Origin: Bacillus sp. FJAT-28004
GTDB taxonomy: Bacteria; Bacillota; Bacilli; Paenibacillales; Paenibacillaceae
Direction of reading: 5' to 3'
Length of the DNA stretch: 64,000 nucleotides
NCBI RefSeq assembly: GCF_001280845.1
Contig: NZ_LGHP01000001.1
Location: 1,450,435-1,514,434 of the forward strand
Shown piece by piece: positions 52,917-63,774 of this stretch; positions within the stretch are counted from its first letter, which is position 1, and each line of letters begins with the position of its first letter. The notes under the pieces were generated by a model. It was not told the origin of the DNA, ran no database searches, and worked only from the letters and a program-made list of their open reading frames with translations. Made by a program: the position numbers and the translations under genes.

Positions 52917-55889
52917 ATGAAAAAAACTTATCAAACCTTATTGATATGCTTGATGATTGCAGCTCTTCTTGTTAGCGGACTTCCGGGGCCGCAAGTACAA
53001 GCTGAATCGGAGCAAGCGGAGGTGCAAAGGCCAGAACCCTCAACGGATGCGCTTAATCTATTAGAGAAGACCTATTCAGAAAAACTATTAGAGTGGTCTG
53101 AGGTTCCTATCATTTCAAACACAAACATGATCGTTTCACCTGCTAAGAATAAGGAAAACGAAGGACTAATTGTTCCACAGCAGGATAGCTTCGATTACGA
53201 CGAAGAGACGCTGCGTTGGAATAAAGACGCGAAGATTACGTTTGACATTAATGTTGAAAAAACGGGATTATATCAGCTTGCGTTTGATTATTACATGCTG
53301 GATGACAGCATATTGCCTACGGAAGGCTATTTGCAAATCAATGGACAATATCAGTTTTATGAAAGCCGTCATATATTGTTTCCAAGCAAATGGGAGAACA
53401 AGCCTCTTGCAGAAAAATGGGATCGATACGGCAACGAGCTGCTGCCGCGATCACAGAAAGTGAAGCAATGGCAAACTGTATATGCTATGGATTCTAGTTA
53501 TTTTCATATGGAGCCTTTAAAGTTTCACTTAGAAAAAGGCTTGAATACCGTTACGTTAGTCAATACCAGGGGAGAGATGTTGCTTGGCAATGTTAGAGTA
53601 GAAGCCCCTGCCCAAATAGAAATGTATGAAAACTATTTAAAGAGCTTCCCGGCGCTAGAAGAGGGGACAAAGCTCAGCGACACGCTGCTTATAACAGAAG
53701 CGGAGCAAATGCTGTATAAGAACGATTCCTCGATCAGAACCGCCTCGTCGCGTGAAAGCAAGGTGACACCTTACGAAACGAACAAGCTGTTGCTCAATAT
53801 GATAGATGCGGGATCCTATGAAGAGGGCGGTCAATCGCTGACTTGGGAGCTGGAAGTACCGCAGGATGGATATTATCATATTTCCTTAAAATATTTGCAA
53901 AATACACAATATGATTTGCCGGTATTTCGCAGAATTGAGCTCGATGGCGTAGTTCCTTTCCGCGAGGTGGACAATTATGCATTTCACTATACGAAAAAAT
54001 GGCGTAATGAAACGCTTGGCAGCGAGGGCAAGCCATATCAATTTTATATGACCAAGGGCAAACATACGCTCAGCATGACGGTGAATCTATCAAATATGCG
54101 TCCTCTAGCAGAGGACATCTTCACCAAAATGAGAGAGATCAGCCGAATGACACTCGAAATTAAGAAGCTGACTGGAAATAAACTGGATTTGTACCGAGAT
54201 TGGAACCTTCTTGAATACATGCCGGATTTAGATAAGCTGCTTGCTGGCTGGGCGGATGATCTGGATCAGCGATTCGAAGAAATCAGCCTACTTAATCCGA
54301 AGGTTAAAGAAATCGGTGAAATTGTCAACCTGAAGCTGGCATCCAAGCAATTGCGTTCACTTGCAAAGGACCCCGATGAATTGCCTAATCGCCTAAATCT
54401 GTTTTCCGAAGGGTCGGCGTCTGCCTCCCAATTGTTAGGTACACTTTTGCAGAGCATTTCAGAATCGCCGCTGGCACTAGATCGGATTTATGTTTCTCAG
54501 GATGGCAAGCTGCCATCTCCAAATGCAGGTTTTTTCAAAAAGTCAGGGGAAACGGTCAAACGATTTTTCTTATCTTTTACGAAACAATCCTATTCGAGCA
54601 CTAACAAAATAAATGGCGAACTGGAGGTTTGGGTAAACCGCCCCAGACCATTCGTAGAGCTCATGCAGAAGATGATTGATGAGCAGTTTACGCCGGAATC
54701 CGGTATAGCAGTTAAGCTGTCCATTATGCCGGATGAGAATAAGCTAGTGCTAGCCAACGCATCCAATCGACAGCCCGATGTTGCCTTAGGGGTGAGCAAC
54801 TGGATTCCTTATGAACTAGCTATTCGGAATGCGGCCATGGATTTGCGGCAATTCGATGGATACGAGGAGAGCATCAAACGTTTCTCCAAAGGTGCCATTA
54901 TTCCATTTTCCTTCGAGGAAGGCGTATATGCATTGCCAGAAACGCAAAACTTCTGGGTGCTGTTTTACCGTCAAGATATTTTGGATTCTCTCAAGCTGTC
55001 TCCACCGGATACGTGGCAGGACGTTGTTGAGATGCTGCCTGAGCTGCAGCGGCTTGGCATGAACTTTTACGAGCCACTCGCTCAGTACAAGGGCTTCAAG
55101 CCATTTAATGCGACGACGCCGTTTATTTATCAGTTCGATGGAGAGTTGTTTGATGAGAGCGGGATGAACACCGCAATCGACAGTGAGCAAGCGCTTGAGG
55201 GCATGAAGTTTATGACCGACTTGTTTACGATCTATAACTTGCCGCAGGACGTACCGAATTTCTATCATCATTTCCGTTACGGCACGATGCCAGTAGGGAT
55301 ATCTGATTTTAATACATACATTCAATTGAAGGCAGCGGCACCGGAAATCGCCAATACGTGGAAGATCGCGCTGCATCCAGGCGTGGAGAAGCCCGATGGG
55401 ACGGTAGCAAGGTGGGCGCCGACAGGCGGTCAGACAGGGATGATTTTTGAAGGGACCAAATATGCAGAGGAATCTTGGAAGTTCCTCGATTGGTGGTTGT
55501 CTACACCGGTTCAGGTCGAATTTGCAAATCTCATGCAGACTACCTATGGCATGACCTTCATGTGGAATACGGCGAATCTTGAAGCGCTCGAGCAGGTGCC
55601 TTGGCCGGAGGAAGATAAAAAAATCATTTCCGAACAATTCGAATGGGTGAGAGAACCTTCGCGCGTTCCAGGTGCCTATATGGTTGAGCGGGAAATCAGT
55701 AATGTTTGGAACAGAGTTGTATTCAACGGGGATAATCCGCGAACGGCCATTGATGATGCTGTAGTACGGACAAATCGTGAAATATTGCGGAAGATGGAAG
55801 AGTTCGGCTATTATGCGGATGGCAAAATGATCAGGCCGTATCCGGTTCCGACCATATCATCGATAGACAAGTGGGTTGAGCGAAAATGA
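52917..55889 (+). CDS. Secreted 990-residue protein: two CBM-like domains fused to a solute-binding domain
   Basis: Signal peptide about 1-30 without lipobox (ends VQAES). First beta-sandwich about 60-235: [20 protein letters not shown], then a strand-rich region. Second about 255-420: [20 protein letters not shown], with [15 protein letters not shown], much like the first. A helical stretch about 420-545 follows, then a family 1 solute-binding domain about 590-960: [58 protein letters not shown]. It would bind polysaccharide and present sugar to a permease pair. Its end overlaps the next permease by 4 bases. I know no fixed name for this fusion. Confidence 0.8.
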   Translation: MKKTYQTLLICLMIAALLVSGLPGPQVQAESEQAEVQRPEPSTDALNLLEKTYSEKLLEWSEVPIISNTNMIVSPAKNKENEGLIVPQQDSFDYDEETLRWNKDAKITFDINVEKTGLYQLAFDYYMLDDSILPTEGYLQINGQYQFYESRHILFPSKWENKPLAEKWDRYGNELLPRSQKVKQWQTVYAMDSSYFHMEPLKFHLEKGLNTVTLVNTRGEMLLGNVRVEAPAQIEMYENYLKSFPALEEGTKLSDTLLITEAEQMLYKNDSSIRTASSRESKVTPYETNKLLLNMIDAGSYEEGGQSLTWELEVPQDGYYHISLKYLQNTQYDLPVFRRIELDGVVPFREVDNYAFHYTKKWRNETLGSEGKPYQFYMTKGKHTLSMTVNLSNMRPLAEDIFTKMREISRMTLEIKKLTGNKLDLYRDWNLLEYMPDLDKLLAGWADDLDQRFEEISLLNPKVKEIGEIVNLKLASKQLRSLAKDPDELPNRLNLFSEGSASASQLLGTLLQSISESPLALDRIYVSQDGKLPSPNAGFFKKSGETVKRFFLSFTKQSYSSTNKINGELEVWVNRPRPFVELMQKMIDEQFTPESGIAVKLSIMPDENKLVLANASNRQPDVALGVSNWIPYELAIRNAAMDLRQFDGYEESIKRFSKGAIIPFSFEEGVYALPETQNFWVLFYRQDILDSLKLSPPDTWQDVVEMLPELQRLGMNFYEPLAQYKGFKPFNATTPFIYQFDGELFDESGMNTAIDSEQALEGMKFMTDLFTIYNLPQDVPNFYHHFRYGTMPVGISDFNTYIQLKAAAPEIANTWKIALHPGVEKPDGTVARWAPTGGQTGMIFEGTKYAEESWKFLDWWLSTPVQVEFANLMQTTYGMTFMWNTANLEALEQVPWPEEDKKIISEQFEWVREPSRVPGAYMVEREISNVWNRVVFNGDNPRTAIDDAVVRTNREILRKMEEFGYYADGKMIRPYPVPTISSIDKWVERK

Positions 55890-56773
55890 AGACACGCAGA
55901 TGGAATGAGGCTTACCTATTTCTGACGCCTTATATTTTAATGTTCGGCACGTTTATTATTATCCCAGTATTGGTAGCGGCAGGTCTCTCCCTTACTTATT
56001 TCAATACGGTAGAGGCGCCAGAGTGGATCGGATTCAAAAACTACATCGATTTGCTTACCCATGATGAGATCTTTATGCAAAATGTTCTGCCCAACACGAT
56101 AAAGTTTGCTTTGATCGTTGGTCCGGGCGGTTACGTCATTTCATTCCTGCTCGCTTGGATGCTGGCGCAAATCCCGAGCAAGCCGCGGACCATTCTTGCA
56201 CTCATTATTTATTCTCCTTCGATGACGATGGGCGTAGCGATGTCGGTCGTGTGGACGATTATTTTCAGCGGCGACCAAGCGGGATACATAAACTCCTTGC
56301 TGCTTAATTTAGGACTGATTAACGCACCTATCCAGTGGCTGCAGTCACCGGAATATTTGATGACGATTATGATTATCGTGTCGTTGTGGAGCAGCATGGG
56401 AGTAGGATTCCTTGCTATGCTTGCTGGTGTTCTGAACATTGATCAGACAATATATGAGGCAGGTTACATCGATGGAATCCAGAATCGGTTTCAGGAAATT
56501 ATCTACATTACGATTCCATCGATGAGGCCGCAGATGCTGTTCGGCGCGGTTATGGCCGTTGTAACGACCTTCCAAGCCGGCGAAATCGGCGTTCAGCTTT
56601 CAGGCGGCAATCCAACTCCGCAAAACTCTGGACAGTTGATCGTCAACCATATTGCTGATTATGGCCTCATTCGATATGAGATGGGTTATGCGAGCGCTAT
56701 TTCTGTTGTTTTGCTCATCGGTGTATATATGCTGTCTAAGCTTTCATGGAAATTATTCGGTGAGAAAGAGTAG
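55886..56773 (+). CDS. Sugar ABC transporter permease, MalF-like (pair 1)
   Basis: 295 residues, six membrane segments. EAA-type loop [20 protein letters not shown] near residues 191-210; the second Ala is Gly in this loop. It overlaps the previous stop by 4 bases (ATGA), so translation is coupled to the fusion protein. It pairs with the permease at 56786. No ATPase gene follows. Confidence 0.92.
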   Translation: MKTRRWNEAYLFLTPYILMFGTFIIIPVLVAAGLSLTYFNTVEAPEWIGFKNYIDLLTHDEIFMQNVLPNTIKFALIVGPGGYVISFLLAWMLAQIPSKPRTILALIIYSPSMTMGVAMSVVWTIIFSGDQAGYINSLLLNLGLINAPIQWLQSPEYLMTIMIIVSLWSSMGVGFLAMLAGVLNIDQTIYEAGYIDGIQNRFQEIIYITIPSMRPQMLFGAVMAVVTTFQAGEIGVQLSGGNPTPQNSGQLIVNHIADYGLIRYEMGYASAISVVLLIGVYMLSKLSWKLFGEKE

Positions 56774-56785
56774 GGGGTGCAAGTT

Positions 56786-57658
56786 TTGTCTTATCAAGGT
56801 ACTAAAGTTAATCCGACCAAGTTCCACCGGAGTCAGCTGAAATTTTATGCCATTCTTATTCCTTTGGCATTTTTTATGATGCTGCCAATCCTATTTATCA
56901 TATCGCATGCATTCAAGCCGATTGATGAGCTGTTTGCATTCCCGCCGCGCTTTCTCGTGCAGAAGCCGACGTTTGATAACTTTAGAGATCTCTTTTTTAC
57001 GACATCGACATCAGGTATTCCGTTCAGCCGGTTTATATTCAACAGCTTGCTTGTTACGATCTCTGTCATGTTCCTATCTGTATTTATTAGCGCTTTGGCT
57101 GCCTATGCGATGGCCAAGATGAAGTTTAAGCTGCGCAAGGTACTGTTTGAGGTCAACACGCTTGCCCTCATGTTCGTGCCCATCGCGGTACAAATACCGC
57201 GGTACTTGGTCGTAGATCAGACAGGCATGCTGGATACGTATTTTGCTCATATTTTGCCGCTGCTAGCGATGCCGATAGGGCTGTTCTTGCTTAAGCAATT
57301 TATTGATCAGGTGCCTGAGGAGCTAAAGGAAGCGGCCATTATCGACGGGGCGAGTGAATTCACCGTGTTCAGGAAGGTCATTGTACCTGTTATTATGCCG
57401 GCACTTGCAACGGTTGCGATTCTTGCTTTCCAGGCGGTATGGAACAATGTCGAGACTTCGAATTATTATGTCAACGATGAGAGCTTGAAGACATTATCTT
57501 TCTTCATGAGCTCGGTCGCATCGGGATCCGGCAACACGGTTGCGGGTCAAGGCATGTCGGCAGCTGCATCGCTGCTGATGTTCGTACCGAACCTCGTCAT
57601 TTTTGTATTGCTGCAAAGCAAAGTGATGAACACGATGGCGCATTCAGGACTTAAATAG
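56786..57658 (+). CDS. Sugar ABC transporter permease, MalG-like (pair 1)
   Basis: 290 residues, six membrane segments; EAA loop KEAAIIDGASEFTVFRKVIV near residues 183-202. I chose TTG at 56786 because AGGGGG is 8 bases upstream; the GTG at 56777 is inside that site. Partner of the gene at 55886. Together they make the first of two permease pairs in this operon. Confidence 0.9.
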   Translation: MSYQGTKVNPTKFHRSQLKFYAILIPLAFFMMLPILFIISHAFKPIDELFAFPPRFLVQKPTFDNFRDLFFTTSTSGIPFSRFIFNSLLVTISVMFLSVFISALAAYAMAKMKFKLRKVLFEVNTLALMFVPIAVQIPRYLVVDQTGMLDTYFAHILPLLAMPIGLFLLKQFIDQVPEELKEAAIIDGASEFTVFRKVIVPVIMPALATVAILAFQAVWNNVETSNYYVNDESLKTLSFFMSSVASGSGNTVAGQGMSAAASLLMFVPNLVIFVLLQSKVMNTMAHSGLK

Positions 57659-57669
57659 AGGAGACTCCC

Positions 57670-59709
57670 ATGAAGAACATTAACGGCAAGGTTTTGTTGC
57701 TTGTTCTCGTCGTCTTTCTATGGCTTGATTCCTCATCCATGGTGCTCGCTGAGGCGCCTTACAAGACATATACGGAAGACCATAACAGGCAATTTGTTCG
57801 AACGCAGGATGCTTATCATCCTGCAGGTTCAATCGAGAAGGTGGGGGATCTTGAATTTTCCGGGCCTTCCGATATTTATATTGATGCGCTTAATCGCATC
57901 TATGTTGCAGATACGAACAACCATCGCATCGTTGTAATCGATGAGGAAGGACAATTGGTTCGGATTATCGGTGAAGATGTGTTGCAAGTGCCGGTCGGCG
58001 TATTCGTTGACCATAAAGGCGAAGTGTATGCAGCGGATAGCGGGCTCAGTCAAGTCGTTAAATTTGGCGCTGACAATACAGTAAAACAAACGTTTGCGAG
58101 GCCGGATTCTCCGCTTTTTGGCAAGAACAATCCATTTAAGCCAATGAAGGTAACGGTTGATAAGCGCGGAAACGTATATATCATAAGCGAAGGATCGACG
58201 AATGGCGTTGTGCAGATGAGCTCGAATGGCGATTTTCTCGGTTATTTTGGCAGCAATGAATCACAAGCGAACTTGCGTATTATGCTGGAGCGATTCTTGT
58301 TCACCGATGCACAGAGAGCGAAGCTTTTTAAAAATATTCCACCTTCCCCCACAAGCATCGACATTGACCAGAAGGGTTTAATTTATACCATTACTCAAGG
58401 CGATAAGGGAAGGTCTGTCAAACGGTTTAACATTTCCGGATTTAATCTATTGCCTGCAGATATGACTTTTCATCCGCTTTATACCGATTTGTTTATTTCA
58501 AAGAGCGGAAACATTTATACGATTAGTCAGACCGGTATTATTTTTGAATATGACACGGAAGGCAATTTGCTGTTCTCTTTCGGTGCCCCCGATGATGGGA
58601 AGTCCCGGATCGGCATGTTCATTAATGCGGCTGGTATCGCTGTAGATGCAAATGAAAATATTTATGTGGTCGACAAAGAAAGAAATAATATTCAAATATT
58701 CAAGCCGACTGAATTTACAAGCATGGTTCACCATGCGCTTGAGCTTTATAAGGAAGGGCATTACGTCAAGAGCAGAGAGCCGTGGAGTCAGGTACTGAAC
58801 AAAAATAATTTGTTCGACTTGGCACATAAAGGACTGGCAGATGCTTACTACAAGCAGCAATTATATTCAGAAGCGATCGAGGAATACGTCATTGCGAACG
58901 ATAAGGAAGGTTATTCAAACGCCTTCTGGGAAATTCGCAACCGCTGGCTGCAAATTAACTTGATTTATGTGTTGTATGTCGGAATCGTTTTGTTTCTGCT
59001 TCGGATAGTGCTGCGCTGGCTGCAGCGTAAAACCGGCATTTTCAATTTTCTTATTCGCTTGAAGAACCAGGTTTTATCAGTAGCGTTTATTAGACATGTT
59101 TTGTTTATTTCCAAATTTATTAAAAATCCGTTTGAAGGTTTTTATGGCATTAAGGAGGAACGGAAGGTATCTCTTTGGTCCGCGACCTTTTTCTATGTAC
59201 TATTTTTCGCAGAATACGTGTTTGCGCTATATTATACGGGCTTTATCTTCAACAACGTTGAGCCTTCCAGCTTGATTTTGTTAAAGGAGATATCAAAAGT
59301 ATTTGCACCGATTGCGCTTTGGATTATTGCGAATTACTTGGTTAGTACGATCAATGAAGGCGAGGGCAAATTTTCAGAGGTGTACAAAGGTACCATATAT
59401 GCTATGGCTCCCTACTTATTGTTTAGCCCAATTATCGTCATCGTATCGAATGTACTAACGAACAATGACGCTTTCCTGTACAGCTTCTCGAGCAATATCA
59501 TCGTCGTGTGGTGTGCGGTTCTCCTATTTATTATGGTGAAGGAAGTCCATGATTACACCGTTCGCGAAACGATTCGTAACATTTTGATTACATTATTTGG
59601 CATGCTGATTCTGAGCCTGGTTGCATTTATTATTTATGTGCTGCTCGATCAGGTGTTCGATTTTGTTTATTCTGTCATACGGGAGCTGATGATACGTGCG
59701 GAACTCTAA
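57670..59709 (+). CDS. NHL-propeller / TPR / Yip1-like membrane protein
   Basis: 679 residues. Signal peptide about 1-28 (ends LAEAP). NHL-type beta-propeller about 55-345: repeated blades such as GPSDIYIDALNRIYVADTNN, PVGVFVDHKGEVYAADSG and AAGIAVDANENIYVVDKERN. Two TPR-like helices about 350-420 (AHKGLADAYYKQQLYSEAIE). The C-terminal membrane region about 435-675 has six or more segments and reads like the Yip1 family (LLVSTINEGEGKFSEVYKGT). The propeller faces outside. Role in the importer is unknown; it lies between two permease pairs, in one operon. ATG follows GAGGAGACTCCC. Confidence 0.78.
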   Translation: MKNINGKVLLLVLVVFLWLDSSSMVLAEAPYKTYTEDHNRQFVRTQDAYHPAGSIEKVGDLEFSGPSDIYIDALNRIYVADTNNHRIVVIDEEGQLVRIIGEDVLQVPVGVFVDHKGEVYAADSGLSQVVKFGADNTVKQTFARPDSPLFGKNNPFKPMKVTVDKRGNVYIISEGSTNGVVQMSSNGDFLGYFGSNESQANLRIMLERFLFTDAQRAKLFKNIPPSPTSIDIDQKGLIYTITQGDKGRSVKRFNISGFNLLPADMTFHPLYTDLFISKSGNIYTISQTGIIFEYDTEGNLLFSFGAPDDGKSRIGMFINAAGIAVDANENIYVVDKERNNIQIFKPTEFTSMVHHALELYKEGHYVKSREPWSQVLNKNNLFDLAHKGLADAYYKQQLYSEAIEEYVIANDKEGYSNAFWEIRNRWLQINLIYVLYVGIVLFLLRIVLRWLQRKTGIFNFLIRLKNQVLSVAFIRHVLFISKFIKNPFEGFYGIKEERKVSLWSATFFYVLFFAEYVFALYYTGFIFNNVEPSSLILLKEISKVFAPIALWIIANYLVSTINEGEGKFSEVYKGTIYAMAPYLLFSPIIVIVSNVLTNNDAFLYSFSSNIIVVWCAVLLFIMVKEVHDYTVRETIRNILITLFGMLILSLVAFIIYVLLDQVFDFVYSVIRELMIRAEL

Positions 59710-61951
59710 ATGGATAAGGCCTGTCGTAACCGCCGTCATCATAATAGCAGCCATTGCCATACTGTATGTCGTGTTTATCGGTAACGGCCGCTCAAGTAAG
59801 GGTACGGGTGCGCTTCCAGATTCGGAGCTGCAATCCGTATTTCCTGATCAGGGAGCGACAGGAGCGAAGCTATCATCCGATTATCGCAAGGTGGCGGAGA
59901 ATAGCAGGCTAGAGCTGTGGCTCAAGGAACAAAGCTTGTCCATTCAAGTGAAGGATAAGAGCTCGGGTTATGTGTGGTCATCCGAAATAATAGACACAGA
60001 ATCTAATGAATCGTGGAAAAACTTTATGGCATCTGGATTGTCTCTTGAATATTTCGAAGAGAACAAGCCAAATGCCACGCGAACGGATCTCGTCTCTCAA
60101 ACGAACAAATCGATTACGTTCGAGTCGCTAGAAAAAGGATTTAAAGCTATTATTCGCTTAAATGATCTTAAGATTGGGATGGAGCTTCATGTTTCGCTGG
60201 AGGATGACCAATTGGTTGTTCAAATTCCGCAGCAAAGCATTCTCGAGGGGAATAAGACGAAGCTTGGGTCCGTTTATGTTTACCCGTTTCTTGGTGCAAC
60301 CAAGGCTGGCGAAGTGGAAGGTTATATGTTCATTCCAGACGGCTCGGGGGCATTAATCCGGCTTGCGGATAATAAGGGGAAATTCAAAATTCCTTATGAA
60401 GCGAAGATCTATGGTACCAACGAAGGCATCGAGACGGTTAATCGTGATATTTTCACAAACCCACCGCTCACTGTGCAATATCCCGTATTCGGAATGGTGC
60501 ACGATGAAGGAGGAAACGGCCTATTCGGCATTGTCGAGAACGGTCAATACAATGCGAAAATCGTTGCGTATCCGAATGGAGTGAACACGCCGTACAACTG
60601 GACGACAGCACAGTTTCTCTCCAGAGAATCGTATCTGCAGCCAACGAGCCGATCACTAGGCGGTGTCATCGTTTATGAAAAGGCTCGAAACCCAGAGGAC
60701 ATACAAATTCGCTATACATTTCTAAGCGGCAAGGACGCAAGCTATGTTGGAATGGCTAAGACCTATCAAGCGTATTTGGAAGAAAAATCTATTCTTACGA
60801 AGGCTAAGGAAACCGTAGACGCTGCGATTCCTCTGCAAATGGATGTTCTTGGCGCCGAAACGGAAAATGGAATGTTCTCGAAACGCCTTATTCCGATGAC
60901 CACTGTTTCACAGCTGGAAGAGATGCTTGGAGACATGAAAAAAAATGGAATCGAGAATGTGAATGTGGTGTATAAGGGCTGGAATAAAGGCGGTTATTCA
61001 GGAACAAGCCCATCGCAAGTAGAATACGAGGCAGAGCTTGGCTCGAAAAAGGATTTCGGGCGACTTGCTGCATCGCTTCTAGAAAGAGGTAATCCGCTTC
61101 ATTTATACACTGATTTTACGACTGGCAATGAATCGTCCAAACGGTTTTCTGCTCAAACGGATGCAGCCAAAAAAATCGATAAGTCTATATTGACGATACC
61201 GACTTATGAGGAAGTATACGAGAAGATCTATTACTTATCTGCTGAAGCGACGAGCAGACTTATTAAACAAAATACGAAGCAGTATGCGGATCAAAATGTG
61301 AGTGGGATTGCGGTGGATAAGACGGGCTCGGTGCTATTCTCCGAAATGGAAAGCAAAGGCCGTTCGAGCCGCAGCCATACGGCAGAAACGTATAAAGCAG
61401 CTATGCAAGGACTGTCGGAAAACATTCCATCATTGCTCATGTATGCGCCAAATGATTATATGCTTCCGTATGCCGATCAAGTGCTGGACGTACCCATGGA
61501 GTCATCGCAATATATTTACATTAGTGAAACGGTGCCGTTCGTACAAATGGTGCTGAAAGGCTACAAGGATTATTTTGCACCTTACAGCAATTTCTTCGCC
61601 AATCCGCAGACAAGCCTGCTTCGTATGATCGAAACCGGATCGTATCCGTCATACTATTTGACGCACGATACTTCGTATAAGCTGAAACATACGAATTCGA
61701 ATGATGTTTACACGTCTTCTTATGCGGATTGGCGTGAATCGATGAGCGAGACTTATCGTATTTTGAATGAAGCGCTGCAGCCGACAATGGGGGCGACGAT
61801 GCAAAACCATGAGCGTCTAAGCGACGGCATTGTAAAGGTAACGTATAACAACGGAATCGAAGTGCTCGTCAATTACACGAGTCGTGATTATCAATGGGAA
61901 GGCGTTAGCGTTCCGGCAAAAGGCTTTCAAGTAATCGAGGTGAACCGCTGA
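59696..61951 (+). CDS. DUF5696-type membrane-anchored extracellular protein
   Basis: 751 residues, GTG start overlapping the previous gene by 14 bases. One membrane segment at about 7-28, then a large outside part. About 60-370 is strand-rich (EVEGYMFIPDGSGALIRLAD), and about 375-690 looks like a barrel (NVNVVYKGWNKGGYSG, GIAVDKTGSVLFSEMESK). The last part about 690-751 is a small beta domain. This order resembles glycoside hydrolases with a beta-sandwich, a TIM barrel and a beta cap, but I cannot name catalytic residues. It may be an active or lost glycosidase. It overlaps the next permease by one base. Confidence 0.65.
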   Translation: MRNSKWIRPVVTAVIIIAAIAILYVVFIGNGRSSKGTGALPDSELQSVFPDQGATGAKLSSDYRKVAENSRLELWLKEQSLSIQVKDKSSGYVWSSEIIDTESNESWKNFMASGLSLEYFEENKPNATRTDLVSQTNKSITFESLEKGFKAIIRLNDLKIGMELHVSLEDDQLVVQIPQQSILEGNKTKLGSVYVYPFLGATKAGEVEGYMFIPDGSGALIRLADNKGKFKIPYEAKIYGTNEGIETVNRDIFTNPPLTVQYPVFGMVHDEGGNGLFGIVENGQYNAKIVAYPNGVNTPYNWTTAQFLSRESYLQPTSRSLGGVIVYEKARNPEDIQIRYTFLSGKDASYVGMAKTYQAYLEEKSILTKAKETVDAAIPLQMDVLGAETENGMFSKRLIPMTTVSQLEEMLGDMKKNGIENVNVVYKGWNKGGYSGTSPSQVEYEAELGSKKDFGRLAASLLERGNPLHLYTDFTTGNESSKRFSAQTDAAKKIDKSILTIPTYEEVYEKIYYLSAEATSRLIKQNTKQYADQNVSGIAVDKTGSVLFSEMESKGRSSRSHTAETYKAAMQGLSENIPSLLMYAPNDYMLPYADQVLDVPMESSQYIYISETVPFVQMVLKGYKDYFAPYSNFFANPQTSLLRMIETGSYPSYYLTHDTSYKLKHTNSNDVYTSSYADWRESMSETYRILNEALQPTMGATMQNHERLSDGIVKVTYNNGIEVLVNYTSRDYQWEGVSVPAKGFQVIEVNR

Positions 61952-62811
61952 TGGCCAAAATCGTAATGACCAATAAGCGCAGAAAAGCTATGATGGGTCT
62001 TGCGTTTGTGTCACCATGGATCGTTGGATTTTTCGTTTTCACATTATATCCGATGCTTTATTCTTTGTTCCTCAGCTTCCATCAAGTAAAAATAACGCCT
62101 GTCGGAGTGAAGACGAAGTATATTGGGTTTGATAATTTTAATTACGCATTTTTCTCCGACCCGGTATTTGTAGAGAAGATATTGAATTATCTTATGGAAA
62201 TGATGCTTAATGTACCGATCATTATCGTTTTTTCATTAATCATCGCACTTCTTATTAATCAGAAGATCAAATTTCGCGGGATGTTTCGGACGATATTTTT
62301 CCTACCTGTTATTATAACGAGCGGACCGGTCATTAACGAGCTGCTTAGCCAAGGTGCGTCCTCTATTCCGAATATTGAACAATATGGCATGTTTACGATG
62401 ATTGAGAACAGCTTGAGTCCGATTATTGCTGAGCCCATTCTGTATTTGTTTAAGCAAATCATTATGGTTCTATGGTTCTCCGGCGTTCAGATTCTAATTT
62501 TCTTGGCAGGGCTGCAAAAGGTAGACCGGTCCATGTATGAGGCAGCTCGCATCGATGGGGCGTCAGCATGGGAGTCATTCTGGAAGGTGACACTGCCTGT
62601 ACTCATGCCACTCGTTATCGTAAATGTGATCTATACGATCGTTTACGTATCGACGTTCGCGCTTAATGAAATTATCATCCTCATTAAAAATAATATGTTC
62701 AGCACCATTACCGGATTCGGTTACGCTACCGCGATAGCATGGGTATATTTCATTATTATCATGATTGTGCTAGCGATTTGGACTGGACTTCTCAGAATGA
62801 AGAAACGATAA
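61951..62811 (+). CDS. Sugar ABC transporter permease, MalF-like (pair 2)
   Basis: 286 residues, six membrane segments; EAA loop EAARIDGASAWESFWKVTLP near residues 196-215. Start ATG shares one base with the stop of the DUF5696-type gene, so translation is coupled. First member of the second permease pair of this operon. Confidence 0.92.
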   Translation: MAKIVMTNKRRKAMMGLAFVSPWIVGFFVFTLYPMLYSLFLSFHQVKITPVGVKTKYIGFDNFNYAFFSDPVFVEKILNYLMEMMLNVPIIIVFSLIIALLINQKIKFRGMFRTIFFLPVIITSGPVINELLSQGASSIPNIEQYGMFTMIENSLSPIIAEPILYLFKQIIMVLWFSGVQILIFLAGLQKVDRSMYEAARIDGASAWESFWKVTLPVLMPLVIVNVIYTIVYVSTFALNEIIILIKNNMFSTITGFGYATAIAWVYFIIIMIVLAIWTGLLRMKKR

Positions 62812-62824
62812 GGAGGAGAGCTGC

Positions 62825-63760
62825 ATGAGGAAAAAACAGACGTTAGTTGCTGCGAACAAAGTCCGGAAGCTGTTGTTCGGAATGGGAGAAAACGACGGAT
62901 TTGTGTTCAAGGCTGTAGTATATCTCCTTCTGATCGCGATCGGCTTTGTCTATTTGTACCCGATGTTATTCATGCTCGTAAACAGCTTCATGAGTTTGGA
63001 TGATTTGGTTAACTCCATGATCAAATGGATTCCTTCGACACTGTACATCGAAAACTATTCGAAGGCACTAACCGTGCTGGATTATCAAAAAACGTTATTG
63101 CAAACGATTATGGTTGCAGGTCTTCCAGCATTATTGCAAACAATATCGGCCGGCATTATAGGCTATGGTTTTGCTAGGTTCGAGTTTCCATTCAAGAAAA
63201 TATTGTTCGTATTGATGCTGGTAACCTTTGTTATCCCGCCGCAAATTACGATGATGCCGACGTATCTTTTATTTAAACAATATGGGCTGCTCGGCTCATT
63301 GGAGACGTTTATTTATCCGGCTATTCTGGGGCAAGGTTTAAAGAGCGCGTTGTTTATTCTTATCTTTTATCAGTTTTTTAGAAGCATACCGGATGTACTG
63401 GAGGAGGCTGCTGAAATAGATGGCGCGGGAAGCTTAAAAATATTTTACCGCGTTGCTGTTCCAATGGCGTTGCCTGCCATTATTATCGTATTTTTGTTCT
63501 CGTTCGTATGGTACTGGAATGAAACGTATTTAGCGGGTCTTTATTTTGGGAACGATCTGACAATATTACCGCTGGAGCTGCAACAATTCACCGACAGCTA
63601 CAATAAGGTGTACCCGCCGGGAACTCCTGGAAGCCAGTTGAATGAAGCGATTAAGCTGGCAGGAACGCTCCTGACGATCGCACCGCTGCTCATCATCTAC
63701 TTTGTGCTTCAGCGCTGGTTTGTGGAAGGCGTTGACCGGGCTGGTATTACCGGGGAGTAA
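62825..63760 (+). CDS. Sugar ABC transporter permease, MalG-like (pair 2)
   Basis: 311 residues, six membrane segments with a longer N-terminal tail of about 30 residues. EAA loop EEAAEIDGAGSLKIFYRVAV near residues 196-215. ATG follows AAGGAGGAGAGCTGC. Second member of the second permease pair. GH16 gene follows 14 bases later. Confidence 0.92.
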   Translation: MRKKQTLVAANKVRKLLFGMGENDGFVFKAVVYLLLIAIGFVYLYPMLFMLVNSFMSLDDLVNSMIKWIPSTLYIENYSKALTVLDYQKTLLQTIMVAGLPALLQTISAGIIGYGFARFEFPFKKILFVLMLVTFVIPPQITMMPTYLLFKQYGLLGSLETFIYPAILGQGLKSALFILIFYQFFRSIPDVLEEAAEIDGAGSLKIFYRVAVPMALPAIIIVFLFSFVWYWNETYLAGLYFGNDLTILPLELQQFTDSYNKVYPPGTPGSQLNEAIKLAGTLLTIAPLLIIYFVLQRWFVEGVDRAGITGE

Positions 63761-63774
63761 GAGGAGGAGCTCGA

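Noticed and set aside
54816..55637. Minus-strand open frame of 273 codons inside the 990-residue fusion gene
   Set aside because: Antisense shadow of a strongly supported binding-protein domain; composition rich in Arg and His, as in shadows.
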